Part shown: positions 44,714 through 53,117 of the stretch, in pieces
Numbering within the stretch: position 1 is the stretch's first letter
How the letters are laid out: every line of letters begins with the position of its first letter
Assembly: GCF_013177655.1 (NCBI RefSeq)
Contig: NZ_CP035946.1
Location: forward strand, 682,001 to 746,000
Direction: 5' to 3'
Length of the DNA stretch: 64,000 nt
Origin: Campylobacter canadensis
GTDB taxonomy: Bacteria > Campylobacterota > Campylobacteria > Campylobacterales > Campylobacteraceae
The notes under the pieces: model-generated
The model's database searches: none
Told to the model about the DNA's origin: nothing
What the model saw: only the letters and a program-made list of their open reading frames with translations
Position numbers and translations under genes: made by a program

Positions 44714-45795
44714 GAGAATTTAAAATATTTTTAGTCCTAGTTATTTTTACTGGTATAGTTTATTGGGGTGTTGAGCCTTATGCACATTCGCAAATGAATG
44801 AGCATACAAGTGCTGTTAATTTTGATTTTAAAGCAGAAGATATTAATCAAGCTAAAGTTGAACTAGAAAAAGCAATGAATAGTGATAAAACTGGTGCTGA
44901 AAAAGAAAAAGATATTGAATTTGCAAAAATGCAATTAAAAGATTATGAACAACTTTGGGCTAATGTTGATAAAATTGCTAGCTTAAAAGCTGATGTAAGC
45001 AATGGAAAAGAAGCTTTTGAATTAAATTGTGCAAGTTGCCATAGAGCTAGTTTTGATGGTTTTAACGATGCTGATGATTCTATTTCAGCTTATGGTATAA
45101 TTTATCCTGATTTAAGTACTGCTGGTGCTATTTATGATGATAAGTTTTTAATGGCTATTAGCTTAAATCCTGCTTTAGCTATGAAAAATCACAAAAAATA
45201 CAACGAGCAAAATCCGCATCCTATGCTAACAGCATTTTTAGAAGAAGATGGAAGTATTAGCGAAGAAAATGCTCAAAGTGTTGCTGATATTGTTGCTTAT
45301 TTAAAGAGTATAGGCAATAAAGCACTTTTAAGTGAGCAAGAAAAACTTGCTAAAGAAATAAATGCAAGTAAAATGAGCGACGAAGATAAGCAAAAAGCAA
45401 TTGAGTTATCTAAACATAGATTAGTGTTTGAACACGCATGTGCTAGATGCCATGATGTAAAATATGATAAATTATTTGCAAAAATTAACGCTAATGATTT
45501 AGCTGCTTATATGGGTTCAATTCCACCAGATTTATCAATGGTAATTCGTGCAAAAGGTGAAGAGTATTTAAATAAATTCTTAAATGATACTCAAAAACAA
45601 TTAGCAGGAACTGCTATGCCAAGAGTTGGTTTAAATGCACATTCTCAAGAAGAAGTAATTTCGTATTTAAGTGCAGTTGGAGATAGTAAAAAGGCTGAAA
45701 GAGAATCTCTTGGTATAAAAATTATGATTTATTTTGCTGTAATGGCTGTTTTAGCATTCTTGTGGAAAAAAGCAATCTGGAAAGATTTACATTAA
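44710..45795 (+). CDS. petC: Di-haem cytochrome c subunit of the bc1 complex
   Basis: 361 residues with an N-terminal membrane helix, two cytochrome c domains with CxxCH motifs (CASCH at 107-111 and CARCH near 245), and a C-terminal membrane helix (MIYFAVMAVLAFLW) ending WKDLH. Campylobacter-type bc1 complexes use such a di-haem c4-like protein in place of cytochrome c1. It receives electrons from the Rieske subunit. A strong terminator follows 9 bases after the stop. Confidence 0.95.
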   Translation: MREFKIFLVLVIFTGIVYWGVEPYAHSQMNEHTSAVNFDFKAEDINQAKVELEKAMNSDKTGAEKEKDIEFAKMQLKDYEQLWANVDKIASLKADVSNGKEAFELNCASCHRASFDGFNDADDSISAYGIIYPDLSTAGAIYDDKFLMAISLNPALAMKNHKKYNEQNPHPMLTAFLEEDGSISEENAQSVADIVAYLKSIGNKALLSEQEKLAKEINASKMSDEDKQKAIELSKHRLVFEHACARCHDVKYDKLFAKINANDLAAYMGSIPPDLSMVIRAKGEEYLNKFLNDTQKQLAGTAMPRVGLNAHSQEEVISYLSAVGDSKKAERESLGIKIMIYFAVMAVLAFLWKKAIWKDLH

Positions 45796-45804
45796 AATTT
45801 TTTT

Positions 45805-45832
45805 AACGGAACTTTAATATAGTTCCGTTTTT
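45805..45832 (+). terminator. Rho-independent terminator of petABC
   Basis: AACGGAACT / AGTTCCGTT, a perfect 9-bp stem with a 7-base loop followed by TTTT. It is GC-richer than its surroundings. Confidence 0.9.
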
Positions 45833-45922
45833 ACTCATTTTTATATTTTTTTTCTTTTTTTTCTTCTCATATAAATAAAAATATGCAATAATTTTTATTA
45901 TATTTTACTTTAAGGATAATGT

Positions 45923-47194
45923 ATGAAAGAAAATGTTTATGAATTATCTATTCTAACAGCAAGGATAACTAGCGATTATTCTCGTATCGAACTTAATTTT
46001 TATGGGACATTTTTATGTATGCTAATTGTTCTATTAGTGGGTAGGGTTGTTACTAGAAAAGTTAATTTTTTAAATCACTATGATATTCCTGAACCTGTTA
46101 CTGGTGGTATAATTTTTGCCTTTATTTTTTTCATTTTAAACTTTTTTTATGGAATTATTTTTAGTTTTACAAATGCTATAAAAGACCCTTTGTTATTAAT
46201 TTTTTACTCAACTATTGGTCTTAGTGCTGATTTTAATAGTATTAAAAAGGGTGGTAAGTTACTATATTTATTTGCAATAAGTGTTTTTGGGCTTTTATTT
46301 GTACAAAATGCTGTTGGTGTTGGTATAATGAAAATGCTTGGAGAAAATCCGCTTATTGGTCTTTTAGGCGGTTCTATTACCTTAAGTGGTGGTCATGGAA
46401 CTGGAGCTGCTTGGGGTGATACTTTTGCTAAACCTCCTTATTTTTTTGAACAAGCAACTGATATTGCTATTGCATGTGCAACTTATGGCTTAATTGCTGG
46501 TGGTGTTATCGGTGGTCCTATGGCACATTACTTAATTAAAAAATTTAATTTAAAAGCAAATGATGAAAATGAAAATGAAGTAAAAAATGAAACTTTTGAA
46601 TCTCCACAAAAGGTGAGATTAATTACTAGCGATAGTTTTATTACGAGTTTAATTTTAATTTCTATTAGTCTTGCCGTTGGTGTTAGCATTGAAGCAATTA
46701 CCCATAATACCCCAATCGCAATGCCAACCTTTGTTTGGTGCTTATTTACAGGTATTTTTATAAGAAATACTTTTGGAAAAAAAGGGGTTTATACAGTTTT
46801 TGATAGAGAAATTGGCGTTATTGGTAATGTTGCTTTATCTTTATTTTTATCAATGGCTATTATGAGTTTAAATATTGTAGATTTAGTAAAATTAGCAGTT
46901 CCAATTACTATTTTATTAGTTATTCAAACAATAGTAATTATAATTTATGTAAGATATGTAACCTTTGTTCTTTGCGGGAAAAACTACGATTCAGCTTGTT
47001 TAGTTGCAGGGCATTGTGGTTTTGGAATGGGTGCAACGCCAACGGCTATTGCTAATCTTCAAGTAGTAACAAACCATTTTGGAATGAGCCATATCGCCTT
47101 TATTTTAGTTCCAATTATGGGTGGTTTTTTAGTAGATATTGCAAATGCCTTTACAATTAAATCCTTTCTTAGTTTATTCTTTTTATTTTTTTAA
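45923..47194 (+). CDS. gltS: Sodium:glutamate symporter
   Basis: 423 residues with about ten membrane helices and the two re-entrant motifs of GltS: SITLSGGHGTGAAWGDTF and VAGHCGFGMGATPTAIANLQ. It imports glutamate with Na+, a major carbon source for asaccharolytic Campylobacter. The C terminus FLSLFFLFF is short but matches the family end. AAGGATAAT lies before the ATG. Its own perfect terminator follows at 47196. Confidence 0.94.
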   Translation: MKENVYELSILTARITSDYSRIELNFYGTFLCMLIVLLVGRVVTRKVNFLNHYDIPEPVTGGIIFAFIFFILNFFYGIIFSFTNAIKDPLLLIFYSTIGLSADFNSIKKGGKLLYLFAISVFGLLFVQNAVGVGIMKMLGENPLIGLLGGSITLSGGHGTGAAWGDTFAKPPYFFEQATDIAIACATYGLIAGGVIGGPMAHYLIKKFNLKANDENENEVKNETFESPQKVRLITSDSFITSLILISISLAVGVSIEAITHNTPIAMPTFVWCLFTGIFIRNTFGKKGVYTVFDREIGVIGNVALSLFLSMAIMSLNIVDLVKLAVPITILLVIQTIVIIIYVRYVTFVLCGKNYDSACLVAGHCGFGMGATPTAIANLQVVTNHFGMSHIAFILVPIMGGFLVDIANAFTIKSFLSLFFLFF

Positions 47195-47195
47195 T

Positions 47196-47220
47196 ATTTT
47201 AGCCTATTTTAGGCTAAAAT
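47196..47220 (+). terminator. Rho-independent terminator of gltS
   Basis: ATTTTAGCCTA / TAGGCTAAAAT, an 11-bp perfect stem with a TTT loop, followed by TTCTTTTTT, two bases past the stop codon. Confidence 0.9.
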
Positions 47221-47254
47221 TTCTTTTTTGTTATCTTCTTATTATATTATTTGC

Positions 47255-47271
47255 TTACACTAAAAGTGTAA
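47255..47271. promoter_or_regulatory. Inverted repeat upstream of the PepSY-like gene
   Basis: TTACACT-AAA-AGTGTAA, two perfect 7-bp arms, lies 21 bases before the PepSY-like ATG and just after an AT-rich -10-like stretch. It could be an operator or an early hairpin in the mRNA. The regulator is unknown. Confidence 0.4.
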
Positions 47272-47292
47272 TTTATATTCTAGGAGAAAAGA

Positions 47293-47703
47293 ATGAAAAA
47301 GTTTATGTTGGGCTGTGTTTTGGCAGCTTCTTTATTTGCTGATACTGTTATAAGTCCTGATGCTTTACCACAAGCTGCTAAAGATTTTGTAAAAACACAT
47401 TTTTCAAATGCAACAATTGCTTATGCTGAAAAAGATTGGACTTCTTTTGATGTTAAATTAAGCACAGGTGCAAAACTTGAATTTACATCAAGTGGAAAAA
47501 TAAAAGAAATTGATACAAAATACAGCGAATTCCCTGATAGTATTTTACCAGATATTTTAGCTAAAGCTAAAGCTTCTCAAGCTAATGCTAAGTTAAGAAA
47601 ATTAGAAAAAAATATAAACGGATATGAGTTAAAATTCACAAATGGAATGGAAGTTTATATTAACGAAAAAGGTGATGTAATAGCTACTAAATTTGATGAT
47701 TAA
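47293..47703 (+). CDS. PepSY-like (BLIP-fold) periplasmic protein
   Basis: 136 residues with a signal peptide (MKKFMLGCVLAASLFA). The mature protein has two similar halves: DWTSFDVKLSTGAKLEFTSS and INGYELKFTNGMEVYINEKG, the tandem PepSY-like fold also seen in beta-lactamase inhibitory proteins. Small proteins of this type are common and abundant in Campylobacter, with unclear function. AGGAGAAAAG precedes the ATG. It has its own upstream inverted repeat and a downstream hairpin, so it is monocistronic. Confidence 0.82.
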   Translation: MKKFMLGCVLAASLFADTVISPDALPQAAKDFVKTHFSNATIAYAEKDWTSFDVKLSTGAKLEFTSSGKIKEIDTKYSEFPDSILPDILAKAKASQANAKLRKLEKNINGYELKFTNGMEVYINEKGDVIATKFDD

Positions 47704-47709
47704 TATTGT

Positions 47710-47730
47710 GCTAGTTTTTAAAAAACTAGC
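47710..47730. terminator. Bidirectional terminator between convergent genes
   Basis: GCTAGTTTT / AAAACTAGC with a short loop, between the PepSY-like gene (plus) and the GGDEF-like gene (minus), close to both stops. Confidence 0.75.
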
Positions 47731-47731
47731 A

Positions 47732-48109
47732 TTAAAACAATTCTTCTTTGTGATTTACACTAAATTTTGCTTCTAAATGTTCTAGCAAATCTTGTGCATT
47801 ATCAGAATCTAAAGGAAAATTTACTATACAAATTTTATTATCTCCATCAACAAATTTACTAAAATCATTTATTAAAGCATAGGCGTGTTCGTAAGGCGTA
47901 CCTGATAGTAATATAACTATGCCATTTTTTGTAGCAAAGACTAAATCAGTATTTCTTAAAGCATTTTTTATACTTGCTGCACAAGAAATATTTTTTGTTT
48001 TAATAAAGGCAAGGCAAAATTCAAAACCATCATTTCTAAAATATCTTTTAATATTAGAAATAAAAAATACTAAAACATTGTTTATATCTTCCTTTGTATA
48101 AATTTTCAT
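47732..48109 (-). CDS. Small degenerate GGDEF-like protein, unknown function
   Basis: 125 residues, no signal peptide. The segment NALRNTDLVFATKNGIVILL followed by SGTPYEHAYALINDFSKFV has the spacing of the strand-turn-strand in GGDEF domains, with the GG(D/E)EF turn replaced by ATKNGI, so no cyclase activity is expected. It may bind another protein or a nucleotide. It lies downstream of the proS run on the same strand, separated by the proS terminator. Family identity is tentative. Confidence 0.6.
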   Translation of the reverse strand: MKIYTKEDINNVLVFFISNIKRYFRNDGFEFCLAFIKTKNISCAASIKNALRNTDLVFATKNGIVILLSGTPYEHAYALINDFSKFVDGDNKICIVNFPLDSDNAQDLLEHLEAKFSVNHKEELF

Positions 48110-48203
48110 CTTAACCTCAAAAAATAAATTTCTAAAATTATACTTAATATTTATAAAAATTTAATATTTTATTTGCAAATATATACTTAAACTTAAAATT
48201 AAA

Positions 48204-48232
48204 TTTACTAGTAAAATAATTTTACTAGTAAA
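48204..48232 (-). terminator. Rho-independent terminator of proS
   Basis: TTTACTAGTAAAA (48204-48216) pairs perfectly with TTTTACTAGTAAA (48220-48232) around TAA, 13 bp, six bases beyond the proS stop. Each arm is itself nearly palindromic (TTTACTAGTAAA). Confidence 0.75.
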
Positions 48233-48237
48233 AAGTA

Positions 48238-49944
48238 TTATTTTTCAATAAATTCTTTAATTTTCTTAAAACATTCTTCTTTATTTTCTAAAGATATTTG
48301 TAAGCTTTCTTTGCTTTTTCTATCTTTCAGTTCTATTAAATTTTCTTGAATTTTCTTACCTATTATGATTGCACTTGGAATTCCTATTAATTCATAGTCG
48401 TTTATTTTTACCCCAAATCTTTCATTTCTATCATCAAATAAAACATTTATATTATTTTTTTTCAAATAAGCATATATTTCATTTGCTATATTCATTTGTT
48501 CTTCGTTTTTTACATCAGAAAGTATTATATAAGTATCAAAAGGACTTAAGCTTTTATCCCAGCATAAACCAAATTCATCATTTTTACATTCAGCTAGCAC
48601 GGCTAATAATCTGCTTATACCAACTCCATAGCAACCCATAATAAAAGCTTGAGCCTTGCCATTTTCATCAAGATAAGTAGCGTTCATAGCTTTAGAATAT
48701 TTATCACCAAGTTTAAAAATATGCCCAACTTCAATGCCTTTTACAAAATCAAGCTCGCTAGAGCAATTAGGGCATTTATCTCCTTGTTTTACTAAGCTTA
48801 AATCTTTAAATCTTTCATCTAAAAAATTAGTTATTTTTACACCAACTAGGTGATAATCTACTTCATTTGCTCCACAAATTAAATTATCTTCATTTTTTAA
48901 TTCTTCATCAATAAAGAATTTTATATCTAAATTAAATGGTCCTATAAAACCAGCACATAAAGAATTATTAAGCAAATCTTCATCATTTGCATCAACTATC
49001 TCAATAGCATTAGCAGCATTTTTAGCTTTTACTTCGTTTAATTCATCGTTTCCTCTTATAAAATATACTATTAATTCTTCTTTATCTTTATAAATTGCTT
49101 TTTTAACAACAGCTTTAATTAAATTATGCTTTTCGCACTTAAAGAAATTTGCTAAATCATCTATGCTTTTAATATTCGGTGTTTTAAATTTACTTAAATT
49201 AGCTTCTATTTTGTTTTCATAGTTTATTTTTTGTCTTTTTGCAGCTTCAACATTAGCACAATATCCACATTTACATATTGCTAAATCATCTTCTCCGCTA
49301 GGTGCAATAACCATAAATTCTTTACTACCACTTCCACCAATAGCACCGCTATCAGCATCAACTATTGCATAATTTAGTTTTAAATCATCTAAGATTTTAC
49401 AATAAGCATTTTGTACTTTTAAAAATTCTTCATCTAAACTCTCATAGCTTGAATGAAAACTATAAGCATCTTTCATTATAAACTCACGACCTCTAAGCAA
49501 ACCAAATCTAGGTCTTGCCTCGTCTCTAAACTTGCTTTGAATTTGAAATAAATTAATAGGTAATTGTTTATAACTTGTGATTTTTCCACGAACTAGTGCC
49601 ACAATTGCTTCTTCTGCTGTTGGGCTTAAGATAAAATCATTATCTTTTCTATCTTTAAATCTTAATAATTCCTTGCCAAAAACAAAGCTTCTACCACTTT
49701 CATCCCAATAAGATAATGGGCATACAAAACTAAGATTTAAATAATTTGCATCAATTTCTTGCATTCTTTTTATTACAATGTTTTTAATTTTTTCTATCAT
49801 TGTATTTGCTAAAGGTAGATAATTATAAAGACCAGAACCAAGTTGCTCAATATAACCTGCACGAGACAATAAAATATGTGATGTAAGTTGAGCATCTTTT
49901 GGTGCATTTTTGCTTGTTGGAGCGTAGAATTTAGTGAATTTCAT
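48238..49944 (-). CDS. proS: Prolyl-tRNA synthetase
   Basis: 568 residues, the long bacterial type with an editing insertion between class II motifs 2 and 3. Motif regions are LLSRAGYIEQLGSGLYNYLP, SKFRDEARPRFGLLRGREFI then MKDAYSFH, and MGCYGVGISRLLAVLAE. The C-terminal anticodon-binding domain ends the protein. It charges tRNA-Pro. Its start overlaps hemA by 14 bases, an arrangement I also recall in C. jejuni (hemA-proS). Confidence 0.97.
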   Translation of the reverse strand: MKFTKFYAPTSKNAPKDAQLTSHILLSRAGYIEQLGSGLYNYLPLANTMIEKIKNIVIKRMQEIDANYLNLSFVCPLSYWDESGRSFVFGKELLRFKDRKDNDFILSPTAEEAIVALVRGKITSYKQLPINLFQIQSKFRDEARPRFGLLRGREFIMKDAYSFHSSYESLDEEFLKVQNAYCKILDDLKLNYAIVDADSGAIGGSGSKEFMVIAPSGEDDLAICKCGYCANVEAAKRQKINYENKIEANLSKFKTPNIKSIDDLANFFKCEKHNLIKAVVKKAIYKDKEELIVYFIRGNDELNEVKAKNAANAIEIVDANDEDLLNNSLCAGFIGPFNLDIKFFIDEELKNEDNLICGANEVDYHLVGVKITNFLDERFKDLSLVKQGDKCPNCSSELDFVKGIEVGHIFKLGDKYSKAMNATYLDENGKAQAFIMGCYGVGISRLLAVLAECKNDEFGLCWDKSLSPFDTYIILSDVKNEEQMNIANEIYAYLKKNNINVLFDDRNERFGVKINDYELIGIPSAIIIGKKIQENLIELKDRKSKESLQISLENKEECFKKIKEFIEK

Positions 49945-51175
49945 CGTTTTGCCTTTCTAAAAATAAATAATTTATGCTTTCTATATCATATAAATGTTCA
50001 TCGTAGTTTTTAATTTTAATTGTAAGTTCGTGTAAATAAGCATTCATAACTTGTTTTGCAAATTTATATACTTCTTCTTCGTTTGAATTTTTAATATAAC
50101 CTTTTTTAATAGCCTTTTTTAATTCATTTTCTATACATACATTTGCCTTTAAACGCATAGATTTTATTATTGGGGTTATTTTTGTTTTGCTTTGAGTGTT
50201 ATAAAATTCATAAACCATATTTGCAATTATTGAATATGCAATTTTTGCTTGCTCATCTTTAAAGCTCATATTTTTTTTCACGATTTCATTTAAATCATCA
50301 ACGCTAAAAACTTCAATATTATGATAAGTGCTTATATTAATATCTCTTGGAATTGCAATATCAAAGTAAAATCTTTTATAATCTTTTTGAATAATCATTT
50401 CATCATTAATAATTGCTTCGTTTGAGCTTGTAGCACTAAAAATAATTTTAAAGTCATTTAAAAAATTTTTTAAATCTTTATAATCAAGATAATTTACTTT
50501 TAATTCTTGAGCTAGATTTTTTGCATTTTGTAAGGTTCTTGAACAAATAAAAAGATTATTGCTATGATTTAACAAATGTTTTGCTGCAAGATTAATCATT
50601 TGCCCACTACCAATTAATAAAATCTTTTCATTTTTAATATCTATACATTCTTTTGCTTTATTTACTGCGACCGAGCTTACTGAAACAGGATTTTTAGAAA
50701 TTTGGGTTTGATTTCTAACTAAAGCAGCACATTTAAAGGCATAGTTGATAACATTTTCAAGATTGCTAATATCGTTTTGATAATTTTTAGCTAATAAAAG
50801 AGCGTTTTTTAATTGTCCTACTATTTGTGTTTCTCCTATTACAAGGCTATCAAGAGAACTTGCAACGCTAAAAAGATGGTGTAAAAAACCACTATCTTCA
50901 TAAATATCAGGTAAATTTTTAATCAAGCTTTCATCTATTTTGCAAATTAAACACAGGCATTTTATTATATAATCGTTTATTCCTATAAAATCATTTACAT
51001 AGCACATAATTTCTATTCTATTGCAGGTGCTAAGTATAACACATTCATTAATTTTATTATTTGCTAAGATTAATTTTAAGCATTCGCTCGTTCTTATATC
51101 GCTATTAAATGCTAGTTTTTCTCTAATATCAATGCTAGTGTTTTTATGCGTATATGAAATGCTAAAAAAATTCAT
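49931..51175 (-). CDS. hemA: Glutamyl-tRNA reductase
   Basis: 414 residues, family length. The catalytic Cys51 is in ILSTCNRIE; the NADPH domain has LLIGSGQMINLAAKHLL; the region SLVIGETQIVGQLKNAL is diagnostic. It makes glutamate-1-semialdehyde from glutamyl-tRNA, the first step of the C5 haem pathway, needed for the cytochromes encoded by petBC. The ATG touches the stop of the prenyl synthase gene, and its end overlaps proS. Confidence 0.96.
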   Translation of the reverse strand: MNFFSISYTHKNTSIDIREKLAFNSDIRTSECLKLILANNKINECVILSTCNRIEIMCYVNDFIGINDYIIKCLCLICKIDESLIKNLPDIYEDSGFLHHLFSVASSLDSLVIGETQIVGQLKNALLLAKNYQNDISNLENVINYAFKCAALVRNQTQISKNPVSVSSVAVNKAKECIDIKNEKILLIGSGQMINLAAKHLLNHSNNLFICSRTLQNAKNLAQELKVNYLDYKDLKNFLNDFKIIFSATSSNEAIINDEMIIQKDYKRFYFDIAIPRDINISTYHNIEVFSVDDLNEIVKKNMSFKDEQAKIAYSIIANMVYEFYNTQSKTKITPIIKSMRLKANVCIENELKKAIKKGYIKNSNEEEVYKFAKQVMNAYLHELTIKIKNYDEHLYDIESINYLFLERQNDEIH

Positions 51176-52065
51176 TAAAATTCCCTAAAAATCATTTTTT
51201 TAACAATATCTTGCAAATCAGGATTATCAACACATTTTAAAGCTTTTTCTCCATATTCTTGTGCGATTTTAATGCTTTTATTTATAATATCATATTTTGC
51301 AAATTGTTCTTTTATCCAACTTTGCTCTTCTTTATTTAAAGTTTGTGCAAAATATGCTCTTAATCTTTTTTTATCTTCATCTTTTAAAGCTCTATCAAGC
51401 ATAATGTATGGAAGTGTAACCTTACCTTCTTTATAATCATTTAAATTTGGTTTTCCTAAAGTAGCTTCATCTTGAGTTATATCTAAAATATCATCAACTA
51501 TTTGAAAAGCAATTCCAAGATTTTTGCCAAATTCTTTATAATTTAAAGCATCTTTTTTATCAACCAATAAAGCGGCTGCATAAGCACTTGCTTCAATTAA
51601 TGAAGAAGTTTTTTTATAAATCATTTCATAATATTTATTTTCATCTTCATTAAAACTTTCTCCTAATTCAACATCAAGTAATTCCCCACTACTAAGCAAG
51701 GCAACTGCTAAACCTACACAAGCTGAAATCTCTTGCTTAAAAGAAGTAAGATTGTAAAAGGCGATTGAATACAAAATATCTCCTAGCATAATTGCAGTTT
51801 TATCTCCATAAATTGCATTTATACTAGGTGTATTTCTTCTAGTTAAGGCTTCATCAATAACATCATCGTGCATTAAAGAAGCTAGGTGAATGCACTCAAT
51901 TACCGCACATAATTTATAAGCTTCGTCGCTTGGCTGTGCTATTTTTAAGATTAATTTAGACCTTAGTCTTTTACCTTGATTAACATTTTTTAAGTATTCA
52001 AAGATACTTTTATGTTTTAAATCTTTAACAAATTCATTCATATAAAAATCAATTTTATCCATCAT
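51175..52065 (-). CDS. Polyprenyl diphosphate synthase
   Basis: 296 residues, an all-helical trans-isoprenyl diphosphate synthase. The first Asp-rich motif is LMHDDVIDEALTRRN and the second QIVDDILDITQDE; GKRLRSKLILK is the N-terminal substrate site. The residues before the first motif (ASLMHDD) are small, which favours long chains, so the likely product is the menaquinone side-chain precursor. Chain length is not certain. It overlaps the upstream exported-protein gene by 4 bases and hemA by 1. Confidence 0.9.
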   Translation of the reverse strand: MMDKIDFYMNEFVKDLKHKSIFEYLKNVNQGKRLRSKLILKIAQPSDEAYKLCAVIECIHLASLMHDDVIDEALTRRNTPSINAIYGDKTAIMLGDILYSIAFYNLTSFKQEISACVGLAVALLSSGELLDVELGESFNEDENKYYEMIYKKTSSLIEASAYAAALLVDKKDALNYKEFGKNLGIAFQIVDDILDITQDEATLGKPNLNDYKEGKVTLPYIMLDRALKDEDKKRLRAYFAQTLNKEEQSWIKEQFAKYDIINKSIKIAQEYGEKALKCVDNPDLQDIVKKMIFREF

Positions 52066-52490
52066 TTTCCTTTTTTATTAAAATCTACTTCAAGTAAAGA
52101 GTTTTCATCATAAATTCTTGCAATTATTTTAGCCTTATTATCCTTAAAATCAGCAAATTGTAAAAAAACTTCTGCTGTATTTAGATTATAATTATTATAT
52201 GATTTTGTAATTTCATCTTTTATATAATCTAATCTCCTTCTAAGACTTATTACATACTGCTTTGTAAAACCATTAAATTTTGTAAATAATATTAAATTAT
52301 TTTTATCATACAAAGTCCAAGAAAAATAATAAGGTATAAATTTTTCCTTGCCGCGAATATTTATATAAAAATAATCCCACTCATCTTTTTTTAAATTAAA
52401 TTCTTTTTGAGCAGAAAAATTAGGCGCACTAGCAAATAAAAAAGTATTTAAAAATAAAATAATTAAAAATTTATAATATTGTTTGGACAT
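52062..52490 (-). CDS. Small exported protein (Cj0540-like by position)
   Basis: 142 residues with a signal peptide (YKFLIILFLNTFLFASA). The mature part is polar and beta-rich (DEWDYFYINIRGKEKFIPYY, LRRRLDYIKDEITKSY), with no Cys and no recognised domain. It lies immediately upstream of the prenyl synthase, the position of an uncharacterised exported protein in C. jejuni as I recall. Its first 28 bases overlap the end of the small lipoprotein gene. Function unknown. Confidence 0.75.
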   Translation of the reverse strand: MSKQYYKFLIILFLNTFLFASAPNFSAQKEFNLKKDEWDYFYINIRGKEKFIPYYFSWTLYDKNNLILFTKFNGFTKQYVISLRRRLDYIKDEITKSYNNYNLNTAEVFLQFADFKDNKAKIIARIYDENSLLEVDFNKKGK

Positions 52491-52621
52491 TCTTTGTGAT
52501 AAACTCCACTCGCATCATAAAATTCATTGCAATCTTCATAATATTTTAGCCTAATACCATTTTCGCTAGCACAAGCCGTAAAAAAAATAAATATAAAAGT
52601 AAAAATTATACATTTAGGCAT
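52463..52621 (-). CDS. 52-residue putative lipoprotein
   Basis: Begins MPKCIIFTFIFIFFTACASE, a short lipoprotein signal peptide with a Cys17 lipobox (FTAC), then a 36-residue tail with two further Cys (EDCNEFYD, HKECPNN) that could form a disulfide. The ATG lies inside the nuclease stop region (8-base overlap) and the end overlaps the next gene by 28 bases, so it fills what would otherwise be a gap in the operon. Signal, lipobox and placement make a chance ORF unlikely. Function unknown. Confidence 0.65.
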   Translation of the reverse strand: MPKCIIFTFIFIFFTACASENGIRLKYYEDCNEFYDASGVYHKECPNNIINF

Positions 52622-53117
52622 TTTTAAATATCCTTGAAAAAATCTTCATTATTTCTTCGCTTTCACTTCTTTTATGCTTATTTCTTTTTCTAAATTTATA
52701 TGGGTTTTCAGGATTATTTTCTATCCATAAACCAACTTTTTGCCTTCTTGCATTTTGCTCTAATGCTTGATATTTTTTTGTATAATGAGTATAAGCCCAA
52801 GCACAACCACTTTTAACCATATAAGCGTTAATGTCTTCGTTATTTAAATACACAATAGCAATTTGTCTTTTGTAAGTATCAACACCTTTTTTTTCTAAAC
52901 TAACAAATTTTCCTAGAATTTTTTGTTTTAAAACATTTGTACAAAATTTCCCAAAATTTTGTTTGCTTTCAGGAGCATCTATGCCATAAAATCTAATCTT
53001 TAGTTTCTTTTTTCCATCAAGAACATTTATTGTATCGCCATCGCTTACCTTAACAACCTTGTATTCTTTTGCGTAAAGACTTGTAAGTAAAATAAAAATT
53101 AAAAAAAACTGTTTCAT
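52614..53117 (-). CDS. Secreted thermonuclease (SNase family)
   Basis: 167 residues: a signal peptide (MKQFFLIFILLTSLYA), then the staphylococcal-nuclease fold with VSDGDTINV, the catalytic RFYGIDAPES, the second Arg in DTYKRQIA, and GCAWAYTHYTKKYQALEQNA. A basic tail (FRKRNKHKRSE) follows the fold. It should be a periplasmic or secreted Ca-dependent nuclease. The start touches the ddl stop. The catalytic Arg, Asp and Glu positions all appear to be kept. Confidence 0.9.
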   Translation of the reverse strand: MKQFFLIFILLTSLYAKEYKVVKVSDGDTINVLDGKKKLKIRFYGIDAPESKQNFGKFCTNVLKQKILGKFVSLEKKGVDTYKRQIAIVYLNNEDINAYMVKSGCAWAYTHYTKKYQALEQNARRQKVGLWIENNPENPYKFRKRNKHKRSESEEIMKIFSRIFKNA

